Of a stretch of 64,000 nt of DNA, positions 1 through 8,265 are shown one piece after another. The stretch is taken from NCBI RefSeq assembly GCF_026626335.1, contig NZ_JAPNTZ010000001.1, positions 434,001-498,000 of the forward strand, read 5' to 3'. Below the pieces are notes generated by a model. The model had not been told where the DNA came from, searched no databases, and was given only the letters and a program-made list of their open reading frames with translations. Position numbers and translations under genes: made by a program. The stretch's first letter is position 1; every line of letters begins with the position of its first letter. The DNA is from Paractinoplanes pyxinae (GTDB lineage: Bacteria > Actinomycetota > Actinomycetes > Mycobacteriales > Micromonosporaceae).

Positions 1-1
1 C

Positions 2-958
2 ATCTTCGGCGATCTGGTGCTCAGCGTCGAGGCCAGCATCGGTGTCGCGTTCCGGGACGGGAGCACCACCGACATCGCCCGGCTCACCGCCCACGCCGAC
101 GCCGCCATGTACGCGGCGAAGCGCTCCGGCCGCGGCCGCTACCGGGTCTTCAGCCCGGAGCTGGACACCAAGGCCCGCGACGCCGAACTGCGCCGGGCGA
201 TCGGCAACGACGAGCTCGTGGTGCACTTCCAGCCGGTCGTCGACCTCGCCGGTGGCGACCGGATGGCCGTCGAGGCGCTGGTGCGCTGGAACCACCCCAC
301 CCGCGGGCTGCTCATGCCGGGCGCCTTCATCGACCTGGCCGAGGAGACCGGCGCGGTCATCCCGATGGGCGAGTGGGTGCTGCGCGACGCCTGCCGGCAG
401 GCCGCCGAGTGGCCGGATGCGGTCTGGCTGAGCGTCAACCTGTCGGCGCGGCAGGTCATGCAGACCGACCTGGTCGAGGTCATCCGGGGCATCCTCGACG
501 AGACCGGGTTCCGGGCCGACCGCCTGGTGCTCGAGCTGACCGAGAGCGTGGTGCTGCAGCCCGACGAGCTGACCGTGGCCCGCCTGTGCGCGCTGCGCGA
601 CATGGGCATCGGCATCTCGGTCGACGACTTCGGCACCGGCTACGCGGCGCTGAGCTACCTGCGCACCCTGCCCGTGACCGTCCTGAAGATCGACCGGTCG
701 TTCGTCACCGGCATCGACGCCGATCCTGACGCGTACGCCGTGGCCGAGGCCGTGGTCCGGCTGGCCCAGGCCTACCGGCTGCACGTGGTGGCCGAGGGCA
801 TCGAGACCGCCGAGCAGGCCCGCTGCCTGGTCGAGATGGGCTGCACGTACGGCCAGGGCTACCACTTCGCCCGCCCCATGCCCGGCCCGGCTCTGGCCGA
901 GTTCCTGGCCGGGCGCCGCCACGCGACCGTCGTCACACCCGCCTCGGCCGGCGGCTAA
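2..958 (+). CDS. GGDEF-EAL protein, 3' part (c-di-GMP phosphodiesterase domain)
   Basis: The gene enters the window already open in frame 2, so the 5' end is missing. The first ~50 visible residues are the C-terminal end of a GGDEF domain (ASIGVAF, then ADAAMYAAKRSGRGRYRVF). A complete EAL domain follows. Residues expected for Mg binding and catalysis are all present: EALVRWNHP, the Asn in SVNLSARQ, Glu in LELTES, the Asp pair in DDFGTGYAALSYL, Lys in LKIDRSFV, Glu in VVAEGIE and Gln in GQGYHFARPM. This predicts an active phosphodiesterase cleaving c-di-GMP to pGpG. Whether the GGDEF part is active cannot be judged because its motif lies upstream of the window. Confidence 0.93.
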   Translation: MFGDLVLSVEASIGVAFRDGSTTDIARLTAHADAAMYAAKRSGRGRYRVFSPELDTKARDAELRRAIGNDELVVHFQPVVDLAGGDRMAVEALVRWNHPTRGLLMPGAFIDLAEETGAVIPMGEWVLRDACRQAAEWPDAVWLSVNLSARQVMQTDLVEVIRGILDETGFRADRLVLELTESVVLQPDELTVARLCALRDMGIGISVDDFGTGYAALSYLRTLPVTVLKIDRSFVTGIDADPDAYAVAEAVVRLAQAYRLHVVAEGIETAEQARCLVEMGCTYGQGYHFARPMPGPALAEFLAGRRHATVVTPASAGG

Positions 959-1029
959 GTATTTCGACGGACGACGGCGCCCGGGGGGCTGCCGACGATG
1001 GGCATGTCACTTCTGCGAAGGGAAACGAC

Positions 1030-1737
1030 ATGTCCACCATCGTTCTGGTGCACGGCGCGTTCGCCGACTCGGCGTCCTGGGCCCCGGTCACCCGGCTGCT
1101 GCTCGACCGCGGGCACACCGTGTCTGTCCCGCCGGTCTACAACCGCAGCCTGGCCGAGGACGCCGCCTCGGTGCGGGCCTTCGTCGAGGCGATCGACGGC
1201 CCGGTGGTGCTGGCCGGGCACTCGTACGGCGGCGCCGTCATCACCGTGGCCGGGGTCGCCGACAACGTGGCCGCGCTGGTCTACGTGTCCGGCTACGCGC
1301 TCGAGGTGGGCGAGAGCCTGGGCCAGCTGCAGGGCGGCTTCCCCGACTCCGAGCTGGCGGCCAACCTGGTCTACACGCCGTACCCGGTGGCCGGCGGCGA
1401 GCCCGGCACCGACGTGTCGGTCGTCGTCGAGGCCTTCCCGCGGGTGTTCGCGGCCGGCGTCGACCCCAAGGTGGCCGAGGTGCTGGCCGTGTCGCAGCGC
1501 CCGCTGTCGGCGGCCGCGTTCGGCGAGCCGGCGGCGGTCGCGGCCTGGAAGACCAAGCCGGGCTGGGGGATCGTCTCGTCGGCCGACCTCACCATCAACC
1601 CGGACGTCGAGCGGTTCGGCTACAAGCGGGCCGGCCTGCGCGAGGTCGTCGAGATCGACGCGCCCCACCTGGTCATGCACCACAGCCCCGAGCAGGTCGC
1701 CGACGTGATCGAGACGGCGGCCCGCGCCACCGCCTGA
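1030..1737 (+). CDS. alpha/beta hydrolase
   Basis: A 235-residue soluble protein of the alpha/beta-hydrolase fold. The N-terminus IVLVHGAFADSASW is the strand and oxyanion region, and GHSYGG is the nucleophile elbow carrying the catalytic Ser. PHLVMHHSPEQVADVI near the C-terminus supplies the likely His. Length and motif spacing match the esterase/EstC-like hydrolases common in actinomycetes; the substrate cannot be read. The ATG is preceded by a purine-rich GAAGGGAAAC stretch. It ends 8 bp from the end of the convergent LuxR gene. Confidence 0.9.
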   Translation: MSTIVLVHGAFADSASWAPVTRLLLDRGHTVSVPPVYNRSLAEDAASVRAFVEAIDGPVVLAGHSYGGAVITVAGVADNVAALVYVSGYALEVGESLGQLQGGFPDSELAANLVYTPYPVAGGEPGTDVSVVVEAFPRVFAAGVDPKVAEVLAVSQRPLSAAAFGEPAAVAAWKTKPGWGIVSSADLTINPDVERFGYKRAGLREVVEIDAPHLVMHHSPEQVADVIETAARATA

Positions 1738-1745
1738 CCCCGTTC

Positions 1746-4343
1746 TCAGGAGAGCTGGTGCCGGCCGCTGATCCCGAGCTTGGGATAGATGCTGTGCAGG
1801 TGCGCGCCGACCGTGCGGACCGAGATGAACAGCCGCTCGGCGATCTCCCGGTTGCGCAGGCCCCGCGCGGCCAGCTCGGCCACCTGCCGCTCCTGGGCGG
1901 TCAGCCCGCTCAGCCGGCTGTCACTGCCCGTCCCGGCGTCCTGCCCGCTGGCCCGCAGCTCGCGGTCGGCGGCGGTGGCCGCCGGGACGGCGCCGAGCCG
2001 GGTGAAGACGTCGGCCGCGGCGGTCAGCACCGGGCGGGCGTCCCGTGGGCGGCGGGCCCGGCGCAGCCAGGTGCCGTGGTGCAGCCGGGCCATCGCCCGG
2101 TCGTACGGCCACTGGTGCCCGGCCGGGTCGGTCGTGGCCGCCCGGAAGTGGTGCTCGGCCCGCTCGTCGTCGTCGGCCAGCAGCGCGTCGGCCGTGTGCA
2201 GCAGCATCCGCATCCGGGCGGTCGGCGCCGGGCCCAGCTGGGCGCGGACCGCCCGGACGGCGAGACGGGCCTCGTCGCGGTGCCCGGTGCGGGCCGCGGC
2301 GGCCGCCAGTTCGGCGATGCCGCGCCCGGCCGTCACGATCTCCAGCGGCTCCCAGTCGGCGCCGAACGCCGACCGCAGATGCCGGTACGCCTCCTGGTAG
2401 TCGCCGGCGGCGTGGGCCGCGGCCCCGGCCGAGCGCGACAACCGTACGTGAATGGCCCGGTTCTGTTCGACGTCGAGCCGCGCCCACGTGGTCCGCAGCA
2501 GGCGCTCGGCCTCCGCCGTGTCGCCCCGCATCGCGTACAGGTGGGCCCGCAGCGAGTCCAGATGAGCGGCCGCCATCGGCATCCCGACCGGGCCGGCCGT
2601 GTCCGCGTACCGTTCGGCCGATTCCCAGTGCCCGGCGTCGATCAGCACGTCGACGAGAACCGCGACCGTCTCGGCCGACGACGGTGACGGTCGCCGGCCG
2701 GCCGGGACGTCGACCGCGGCCCGCAGAAAGGCCATGGCCAGGCGGGGACGGTCCTCGAAGTAGGCCAGCGAGCCGGCCACCCCGAGCCGGAACCGCCGCG
2801 CGTCGTCGAGCTGAGCGCTGGGCGGCGGCACGACGACGTCGTCGCACAGCTCCCGGCCGCCGCGCTGGGCCGGGTCGGCGACCAGCCGGGCCAGGGCGGC
2901 CAGCAGCGGATCGGTCGCGGGCCCGGCCGCCTCGAGCAGGGTGGTGAGCCCGCGCCGGTGCTCGGTGCGGCCGGTGAGCGAGGCGATCGCGATGGCCGGC
3001 CCGAGCGCGACGGCCGCCCCGGACCCCTCGGCGGTGGTCACCATCGCCCACGCCTCGTGCTGCCGCCCCGACCGGGACAGCGACCGCGCGGCGACGGCGA
3101 CGGCCGCCCCGGTCAGCGTCTCGTCCGCGGTCAGCCCCCGGACGGCCGCCGTCAGTTCCAGCGTCCAGTCCACCGCGCCGAGGTCGCCGGCGTCGGCGGC
3201 GGCCGCGAGGAACCGCCGGGCCGCCTCGGACGCCGGCGACGACCGTTCGGCGGCCTGCTGCAGGGCGCCGGCCGCCTCGTAGAGGTTTCCCCGGGCCCGG
3301 AACGCGGCGGCGGCCGATTCCAGGTCGGCCGCGAGCGCCCGGTTGGCGCCGGAGCTGACGGCGGCCAGGTGCGGAGCGCGTCGCCCGGGCTCGGCGGTGA
3401 GCACGGCGGCCAGATTCCGGTGGGCCCGATCGCGCTCGTGGGCGGTGCCGGACCGGTAGGCGGCGTCCCGGGCCAGCGGATGCGTGAAACGCGCGACGTC
3501 CCCGTGACGGGTAGTCAGCCCGATCTGCTCGGCCGCCGCCCACGGGTGGTCACCGACGGGGCCGGCCGCCGCCTGGACCGTGCTCGCGTCGGCCGGCGGC
3601 TGCGCGGCCGCCAGATGCAGCAGCAGGCGACGCGCCGGCTCGGGCAGGCCCGCGATCTCGTGACCGAACGCGGCCTGCAGCGGCCCGCCGCAGCCCAGCT
3701 CGAGCAGGGCGGCCGGGTTGCCCCGGGCCCGGTGCAGGATCTCGACGCGGGCCCGCCCGCCGACCGGCCGATGTTCACGGCTCTCGAGCAACCGCAGCGC
3801 GTCCCGGTCGGTCAGCGGCGGCAGCTCGATCACGGGCGCGCCGGCCAGCAGAGCCGGGATGCGGGCGCCGTCGCCCGCCAGCAGGAGCGGGCCGCCCAGA
3901 CCGGCCAGCAGCGCCGCCGGCTCGGCCGGCACGCGGTCGACGTCGTCGGCCACGACCACCGTGGGCCGGTCGCGGTTCAGCGCGGCGAACACATCGGCCA
4001 GCAGCCGCGCCTCGTCGTCCGGGGGCACGCCGCCGGCCAGCCCGACGAGGGCGAGCGCGTGCCGCCCGGTCCGGCCCGGCAACCCCGGCAGGTCGTGGCG
4101 CACGCGCAGCAGCAGCTGCCGGATCAGCGGCGGCGCGGCGGTCGCGCCGCGGGCCACGACGACCCGGTGGCCGGCGGCCCGGGCGAGGTGCGCGCCCGCC
4201 GCCAGCAGGCGGGACCGGCCGGAACCGCGGGCGCCGGTGAGCAGCAGGCTGCCGCCGGTCCGCACCGTCTCGCGGAGGCGGTCCAGCTCGGCGGAGCGTC
4301 CGATCAGGCCGGACAACGGGTTCAGCGGGTCGTGGCCGGGCAT
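1746..4343 (-). CDS. LuxR-family ATP-binding (LAL-type) transcriptional regulator 1
   Basis: 865 residues. The ATG at 4343 follows AGGAGC by a good distance and lies 2 bp after the upstream gene's stop, so the two are probably co-translated. An open frame runs further upstream, but it is a shadow of the next gene. Order: GRSAELDRL, a P-loop at residues 37-44 reading GARGSGRS (Arg43 where Lys is normal), a Walker B-like VVVADDVDR, a long TPR-like helical region, and a C-terminal LuxR HTH (LTAQERQVAELAARGLRNREIAERLFISVRTVGAHL). The protein stops almost at once after the HTH (GISGRHQLS). Predicted cytoplasmic DNA-binding STAND regulator; inducer and targets unknown. Confidence 0.9.
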   Translation of the reverse strand: MPGHDPLNPLSGLIGRSAELDRLRETVRTGGSLLLTGARGSGRSRLLAAGAHLARAAGHRVVVARGATAAPPLIRQLLLRVRHDLPGLPGRTGRHALALVGLAGGVPPDDEARLLADVFAALNRDRPTVVVADDVDRVPAEPAALLAGLGGPLLLAGDGARIPALLAGAPVIELPPLTDRDALRLLESREHRPVGGRARVEILHRARGNPAALLELGCGGPLQAAFGHEIAGLPEPARRLLLHLAAAQPPADASTVQAAAGPVGDHPWAAAEQIGLTTRHGDVARFTHPLARDAAYRSGTAHERDRAHRNLAAVLTAEPGRRAPHLAAVSSGANRALAADLESAAAAFRARGNLYEAAGALQQAAERSSPASEAARRFLAAAADAGDLGAVDWTLELTAAVRGLTADETLTGAAVAVAARSLSRSGRQHEAWAMVTTAEGSGAAVALGPAIAIASLTGRTEHRRGLTTLLEAAGPATDPLLAALARLVADPAQRGGRELCDDVVVPPPSAQLDDARRFRLGVAGSLAYFEDRPRLAMAFLRAAVDVPAGRRPSPSSAETVAVLVDVLIDAGHWESAERYADTAGPVGMPMAAAHLDSLRAHLYAMRGDTAEAERLLRTTWARLDVEQNRAIHVRLSRSAGAAAHAAGDYQEAYRHLRSAFGADWEPLEIVTAGRGIAELAAAAARTGHRDEARLAVRAVRAQLGPAPTARMRMLLHTADALLADDDERAEHHFRAATTDPAGHQWPYDRAMARLHHGTWLRRARRPRDARPVLTAAADVFTRLGAVPAATAADRELRASGQDAGTGSDSRLSGLTAQERQVAELAARGLRNREIAERLFISVRTVGAHLHSIYPKLGISGRHQLS

Positions 4344-4345
4344 GC

Positions 4346-6823
4346 TCAGCTGCTCCTTCCGGTGGCGGTCAGCAGGTCGCGCAGCTGGTGCCGGCTGGTC
4401 ACGCCCAGCTGCGGGAAGATGGTGTAGAGGTGCGAGGCCACGGTCCGGGGCGACACGTGCAGCTGCCGCGCGATCTCCTCGTTGCGCAGGCCCTCGGCGG
4501 CCATCCGGGCGATGCGTTGCTTCTGGGCGGTCAGGGCGGCGAAGGCGGGTCCGGCGTCCGGCTCCTCGCGCCCGGGGACGTACCGGCGGGCCTGGTCGGC
4601 GTGGGCGCGGGCGCCCAGCCGCAGGAACGTGTCGAGCGCCGCCGTGAGGTGCGGCCGGGCCTCCCGGGTGCGGCGCTGCCGCCGCAGCCAGATCCCGTAG
4701 TTCAGCTGCGCCTCGGCGTACTCCAGGGGCCACACCAGCGCCCGGTCGCGGTCGGCGAGGGCCCGCCGGTAGGCCGGTTCGCTGTCGTCGAGCAGGGCGG
4801 TCGCGTGGTCGGCGAGCATCGCCCGGCGGCAGCTGAGCCCGCCGATGGCCCGGCCGCGAACCCCCTCGACGACGGCCCGGGCCGCCTCCGCCCGGCCGGT
4901 CCGCACGGCGGTCAGGGCCAGTTGGGGCAGGACGAGCGGGCCCAGGACGAAGTGCCGCGGAACGCCGGCGTCGTCGAAAAGAGCGCGAAATTGCTCGTAC
5001 GCGGTCTCGTGGTCGGCCGCGGCCAGTGCGCACAATCCGGCCGCCCGGCGGTGCAGGCCGGCCGCGAAGGCGCCGCCGGCCGCCGGTCCCGGCGGTGCGG
5101 GTGACGGCCCGCAGCCCTGCCACGCGCGCAAGGTGGCCCGCAGCGCGGGCAGGACGGTGTCGAGCAGGGTCGCGCCGCAGACGGCGGCGAGGCGTTCGGT
5201 CCGGTCGAGCAGGTCGGTGGCCTCGGGCCAGCGTCCCATGTCCATCAGCGACAGGATGAGTTGCGGAAGCTGCGCGATGACCGCGCCCGGCACGCCCGCG
5301 CCGTCCAGCGCCCGCCAGCCGGCCGACAGAGCCTTGGTGGCGGCGGCAGTGTCGTCCCGCAGCCAGGCCACCGCGCCGACGAACAACTGCTGCGCCGCCC
5401 CGGCCTCGCTCGGCGCGGGCCCGGCGGGCTCGTCCGGGTCGGCCCCGGCGGACTCGTCCGGGTCGGCCACCGCCCGGACGAAGGCCCGGACCGCCGGTGA
5501 GACGTCCGCCCGGTCCAGCAGGGCGGGCAGCCGCCGCCGATGCCCGGCGTCGCCGGTGAGCAGCACGGCGGTGGCGGCCATCGACACCACGACCGGCCCG
5601 ACCTGGCCGCCCAGCGGGCCGCCGGCCGCGATCCGGTCGAGCAGCTCGAACGCCGGCCCCGGGCGGCCGGTCTGGATCAGCGCCAGCCCGGCGCCGGCCG
5701 CCGCCGGGGCCAGCCGGACGGCGTCGGTGGTCAGCTCGGCCGCCCGGCGGTGCAGCTCGATGGCCCAGGCCGGCTCGCCGGCGTAACAGGCGGCCAGCAC
5801 GGCCTCGCCGTACCGGCGCACGGCGGTCCCGGCCCGCGGGCTGTGCTCGGCCGCCAGCTGCAGGGCCCGGGCGGCGTCGAGGGGAGCGGCCCGGGTGGCC
5901 GCCCGTTCCAGGGCGGCGGCCACCGGTTCGTCCGGCCGTTCGGCGGCCGCCGCGTGGTGCATCGCCCGGCGGTACTCCGAGCCCGCACAGACCGCGAGCG
6001 CGGCGTGGGCTCGGCGGATCTCGTCCGGCCAGGCCGAGCCGGCCAGGCTCTGCCGCAGCAGCGGGTGCGCGAAGCGGACCCGGCCGAAGACCGTGACCAG
6101 CCCGGCCCGCTCGGCCGGCTCCCAGTCGCGCAGCTCGCCGCCGGCGGCCCGGCTCACGGCGGCGACCGGTTCCGACTCGTCGGCCAGCGCGGCGTGCAGC
6201 AACAGCCGGCGGGTGACGGCCGGCAGCGCCTCGACCAGATCGCCGTACTCGTCCGGCAGCCGCGCGCCGAGCAGCGCCGACGGGTTCCCGGCGGCCTGCC
6301 GCAGCCGCTCCTGCCGCGACCGGCCGGCCAGCTCGGGCAGCAGCCGGGCCGCGTCCTCGTCGGGCAGCGGCTCCACGTGCCGGCGGGGGATCTCCGGGCC
6401 GAGCCCGCACGGCGGCTCGTGGCCGCGGACGGCCAGCACGACCGAGAACCGTTCGGCCGACAGATGCCGCAGCAGCAGCGTGATCAGCCGGCCCGCCCAC
6501 GCGTCGGCCCGGTCGGCCCGGTCGACCAGCACCAGCACCGGCGCCGCGGCGCAGAGCCGGTCGACGGCCGGCAGCAGGCGGGTCAGCAGCGCGTCCGGGT
6601 CGCCCGGCAGCGACGTCGAGGCGGACAACCGCCGCAGCAGCGCCGCGCCCGTTGCCAGGCGGACGACGCGGAACCCGCGCTCGCGGGCCTGCCGGGCGAG
6701 CGCGCCGAGCAGCGTCGTCCGGCCCACGCCGGGCTCCCCGAGCAGCGTGAGCGCCATCGGGCGGCCCGCGGCGGCGTCCAGGAACGCGTGCAGGTAGGCC
6801 AGTTCCCGCCGGCGTCCGATCAT
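4346..6823 (-). CDS. LuxR-family ATP-binding (LAL-type) transcriptional regulator 2
   Basis: 825 residues starting MIGRRRELAYLHAFL. The P-loop at residues 29-36 is GEPGVGRT, again with Arg (35) instead of Lys. VLVLVDRADRAD is the Walker B region. A long alpha-helical repeat segment follows, with a small DPDESAGA/DPDEPAGP duplication, then a LuxR HTH (LTAQKQRIARMAAEGLRNEEIARQLHVSPRTVASHLYTIFPQLGVTSRHQL). It is the second-last gene of the minus-strand regulator run; the gene after it starts 2 bp beyond its stop. AGGAGGT lies just upstream of its ATG. Confidence 0.9.
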   Translation of the reverse strand: MIGRRRELAYLHAFLDAAAGRPMALTLLGEPGVGRTTLLGALARQARERGFRVVRLATGAALLRRLSASTSLPGDPDALLTRLLPAVDRLCAAAPVLVLVDRADRADAWAGRLITLLLRHLSAERFSVVLAVRGHEPPCGLGPEIPRRHVEPLPDEDAARLLPELAGRSRQERLRQAAGNPSALLGARLPDEYGDLVEALPAVTRRLLLHAALADESEPVAAVSRAAGGELRDWEPAERAGLVTVFGRVRFAHPLLRQSLAGSAWPDEIRRAHAALAVCAGSEYRRAMHHAAAAERPDEPVAAALERAATRAAPLDAARALQLAAEHSPRAGTAVRRYGEAVLAACYAGEPAWAIELHRRAAELTTDAVRLAPAAAGAGLALIQTGRPGPAFELLDRIAAGGPLGGQVGPVVVSMAATAVLLTGDAGHRRRLPALLDRADVSPAVRAFVRAVADPDESAGADPDEPAGPAPSEAGAAQQLFVGAVAWLRDDTAAATKALSAGWRALDGAGVPGAVIAQLPQLILSLMDMGRWPEATDLLDRTERLAAVCGATLLDTVLPALRATLRAWQGCGPSPAPPGPAAGGAFAAGLHRRAAGLCALAAADHETAYEQFRALFDDAGVPRHFVLGPLVLPQLALTAVRTGRAEAARAVVEGVRGRAIGGLSCRRAMLADHATALLDDSEPAYRRALADRDRALVWPLEYAEAQLNYGIWLRRQRRTREARPHLTAALDTFLRLGARAHADQARRYVPGREEPDAGPAFAALTAQKQRIARMAAEGLRNEEIARQLHVSPRTVASHLYTIFPQLGVTSRHQLRDLLTATGRSS

Positions 6824-6902
6824 GGCAGACCTCCTTCCGGCCTTGATTCGACCACCGGGCGGACCGGCGTCACCACGAACAAAGGACGAGGAATAGCCGC
6901 GC

Positions 6903-8216
6903 TCAAGGGGCGCCGATCGGCACTTCCGGCCGCAACCGGTCGTGGAGCCGCCGGAGCGTGGCTGCCCGTTCCGCGGCGCTCTCGGCCCGGTCGAGCTCGC
7001 CCGCCGCGTACAGCCGCAGCAGCTCGTGGAACTCGAGCCGGCCGTCCGGCCGCTGCTGCAGCAGGCTGAGGTCGACCAGGTCGTCCAGGATGTCCTCGGC
7101 GACCGCCGGTGGCTCGCCGGTCAGCGCGGCGGCCAGCTCGGGGCCGAACGACGAGCCCGGAACCAACGACAGCCGCCGCAACAGCCGCCGGGCCGGCTCC
7201 GGCAGCTGCCGGTAGGACAGGTCGAACGCGGCCCGGACCTGCAGATCCCCGACGGCCAGGGTGTCCAGCCGGCGTTCCTCGGCGGCCAACCGGGTGATCA
7301 GACCGGCCGTGGTCGTCCCGGGCCGGCTGAGCAACTGGCCCGCGATCCGCAGCGCCAGCGGGATGCCGACGCACAGCTCGGCCAGCCGCAGCAGCTGGTT
7401 CGGCGAGGCGGGGGCCCGGCCGGGCACGGCGGCCAGCATCCGTACGGCGTCGTCCTCGGGCAACGGGTCGAGGCGCAGCCGGAACACGTCGTCGAGCCCG
7501 CTCAGCGAGCGCCGGCTGGTCACCAGCGTCACCGCCGGGCCGGACGCGGGCAGCACCGGGCGCACCTGGCTCTCGCTGATCGCGTTGTCGAGCACCACGA
7601 CCAGACGCCGGTCGCGGATCAGGGTCTGCCACAGCGCCGAAGCCTCGTCCACGTCCCGGGGAACGGCGCGGACGTCCGGGCTCACCGCGCGGATCAGGCG
7701 GCCCAGCACCTGCACGGCCGTCGCCGGCCTGGCGTCCAGACCGCGCAGGTCGGCGTGGAGCCGGTCCCCGGGCGGCCACGCCTCGGCCGCCCGGGCCGCG
7801 AGGGTGGTCTTGCCGACGCCGGCGTCGCCGCTGATCGCCACCACCGGCGCCGCCGGGCCGGTGTGGGTTGTCCAGGCGGCGATCAGGGCCAGCTCCTCGG
7901 CGCGCCCGGTGAAGCCGGCGATTCGGCGGGGCGCCAGGGGCGCGGGCTCGGGGCGCTGCACGCTTCGGGCCCGGCGGGCGGTGGCGAGCAGGTCCTCCAG
8001 GTCGGCCGGGCCGGCGCCCAGGCCGTCGGCGATGGCCCGGACCGTACGGGCCCGGGGCCGCACGTTGACCCCGCGCTCCAGGTTGCTCAGGGCGCGGTCG
8101 CTCAGCCCGGCCGCCTCGGCCAGCTGCTCCAGGGTGAGACCGGCGCCGGCCCGCAACCGCCGGAGCAGCGCACCGAACGTCTCTTCCTGGGCCACCTGAT
8201 CCTCCGCTCTCGACAT
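6903..8216 (-). CDS. XRE-family HTH / NB-ARC (STAND) regulator, short form
   Basis: 437 residues from ATG 8216; a TTG two codons upstream (8222) is possible. The N-terminus is an XRE HTH (FGALLRRLRAGAGLTLEQL, LSDRALSNLERGV). A linker leads to an NB-ARC-type ATPase with P-loop GDAGVGKTT (normal Lys), Walker B LVVVLDNAIS and the sensor-like TLVTSRRSLSGLDDV. A winged-helix segment ends the protein (LSLLQQRPDGRLEFHELLRLYA). The paralogue at 13932-16193 aligns along its length but continues for ~310 more residues of TPR-like sequence, so this copy lacks the sensor repeats. That could be a natural short form or a 3' deletion. Confidence 0.88.
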   Translation of the reverse strand: MSRAEDQVAQEETFGALLRRLRAGAGLTLEQLAEAAGLSDRALSNLERGVNVRPRARTVRAIADGLGAGPADLEDLLATARRARSVQRPEPAPLAPRRIAGFTGRAEELALIAAWTTHTGPAAPVVAISGDAGVGKTTLAARAAEAWPPGDRLHADLRGLDARPATAVQVLGRLIRAVSPDVRAVPRDVDEASALWQTLIRDRRLVVVLDNAISESQVRPVLPASGPAVTLVTSRRSLSGLDDVFRLRLDPLPEDDAVRMLAAVPGRAPASPNQLLRLAELCVGIPLALRIAGQLLSRPGTTTAGLITRLAAEERRLDTLAVGDLQVRAAFDLSYRQLPEPARRLLRRLSLVPGSSFGPELAAALTGEPPAVAEDILDDLVDLSLLQQRPDGRLEFHELLRLYAAGELDRAESAAERAATLRRLHDRLRPEVPIGAP

Positions 8217-8230
8217 CGGCAATGCTGCCG
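8217..8230. promoter_or_regulatory. palindrome touching the start of the short XRE-NB-ARC gene
   Basis: CGGCAATGCTGCCG is an inverted repeat with 5-bp arms ending one base before the proposed ATG. No Shine-Dalgarno sequence is visible, so a leaderless transcript is possible and a protein bound here would cover the start. A related palindrome (GGGCAATACTGTGCCC) precedes the paralogous gene at 13932. Confidence 0.3.
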
Positions 8231-8265
8231 AGCGGCGACGGAGGTCGTCGTCCGTAGAACGACTG

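Noticed and set aside
4344..6500. N-terminal extension of LuxR regulator 1 to ~1584 residues
   Set aside because: The extra part is a low-complexity Arg/Ala/Gly reading of the next regulator in another frame. The true start has a ribosome-binding site at 4343.
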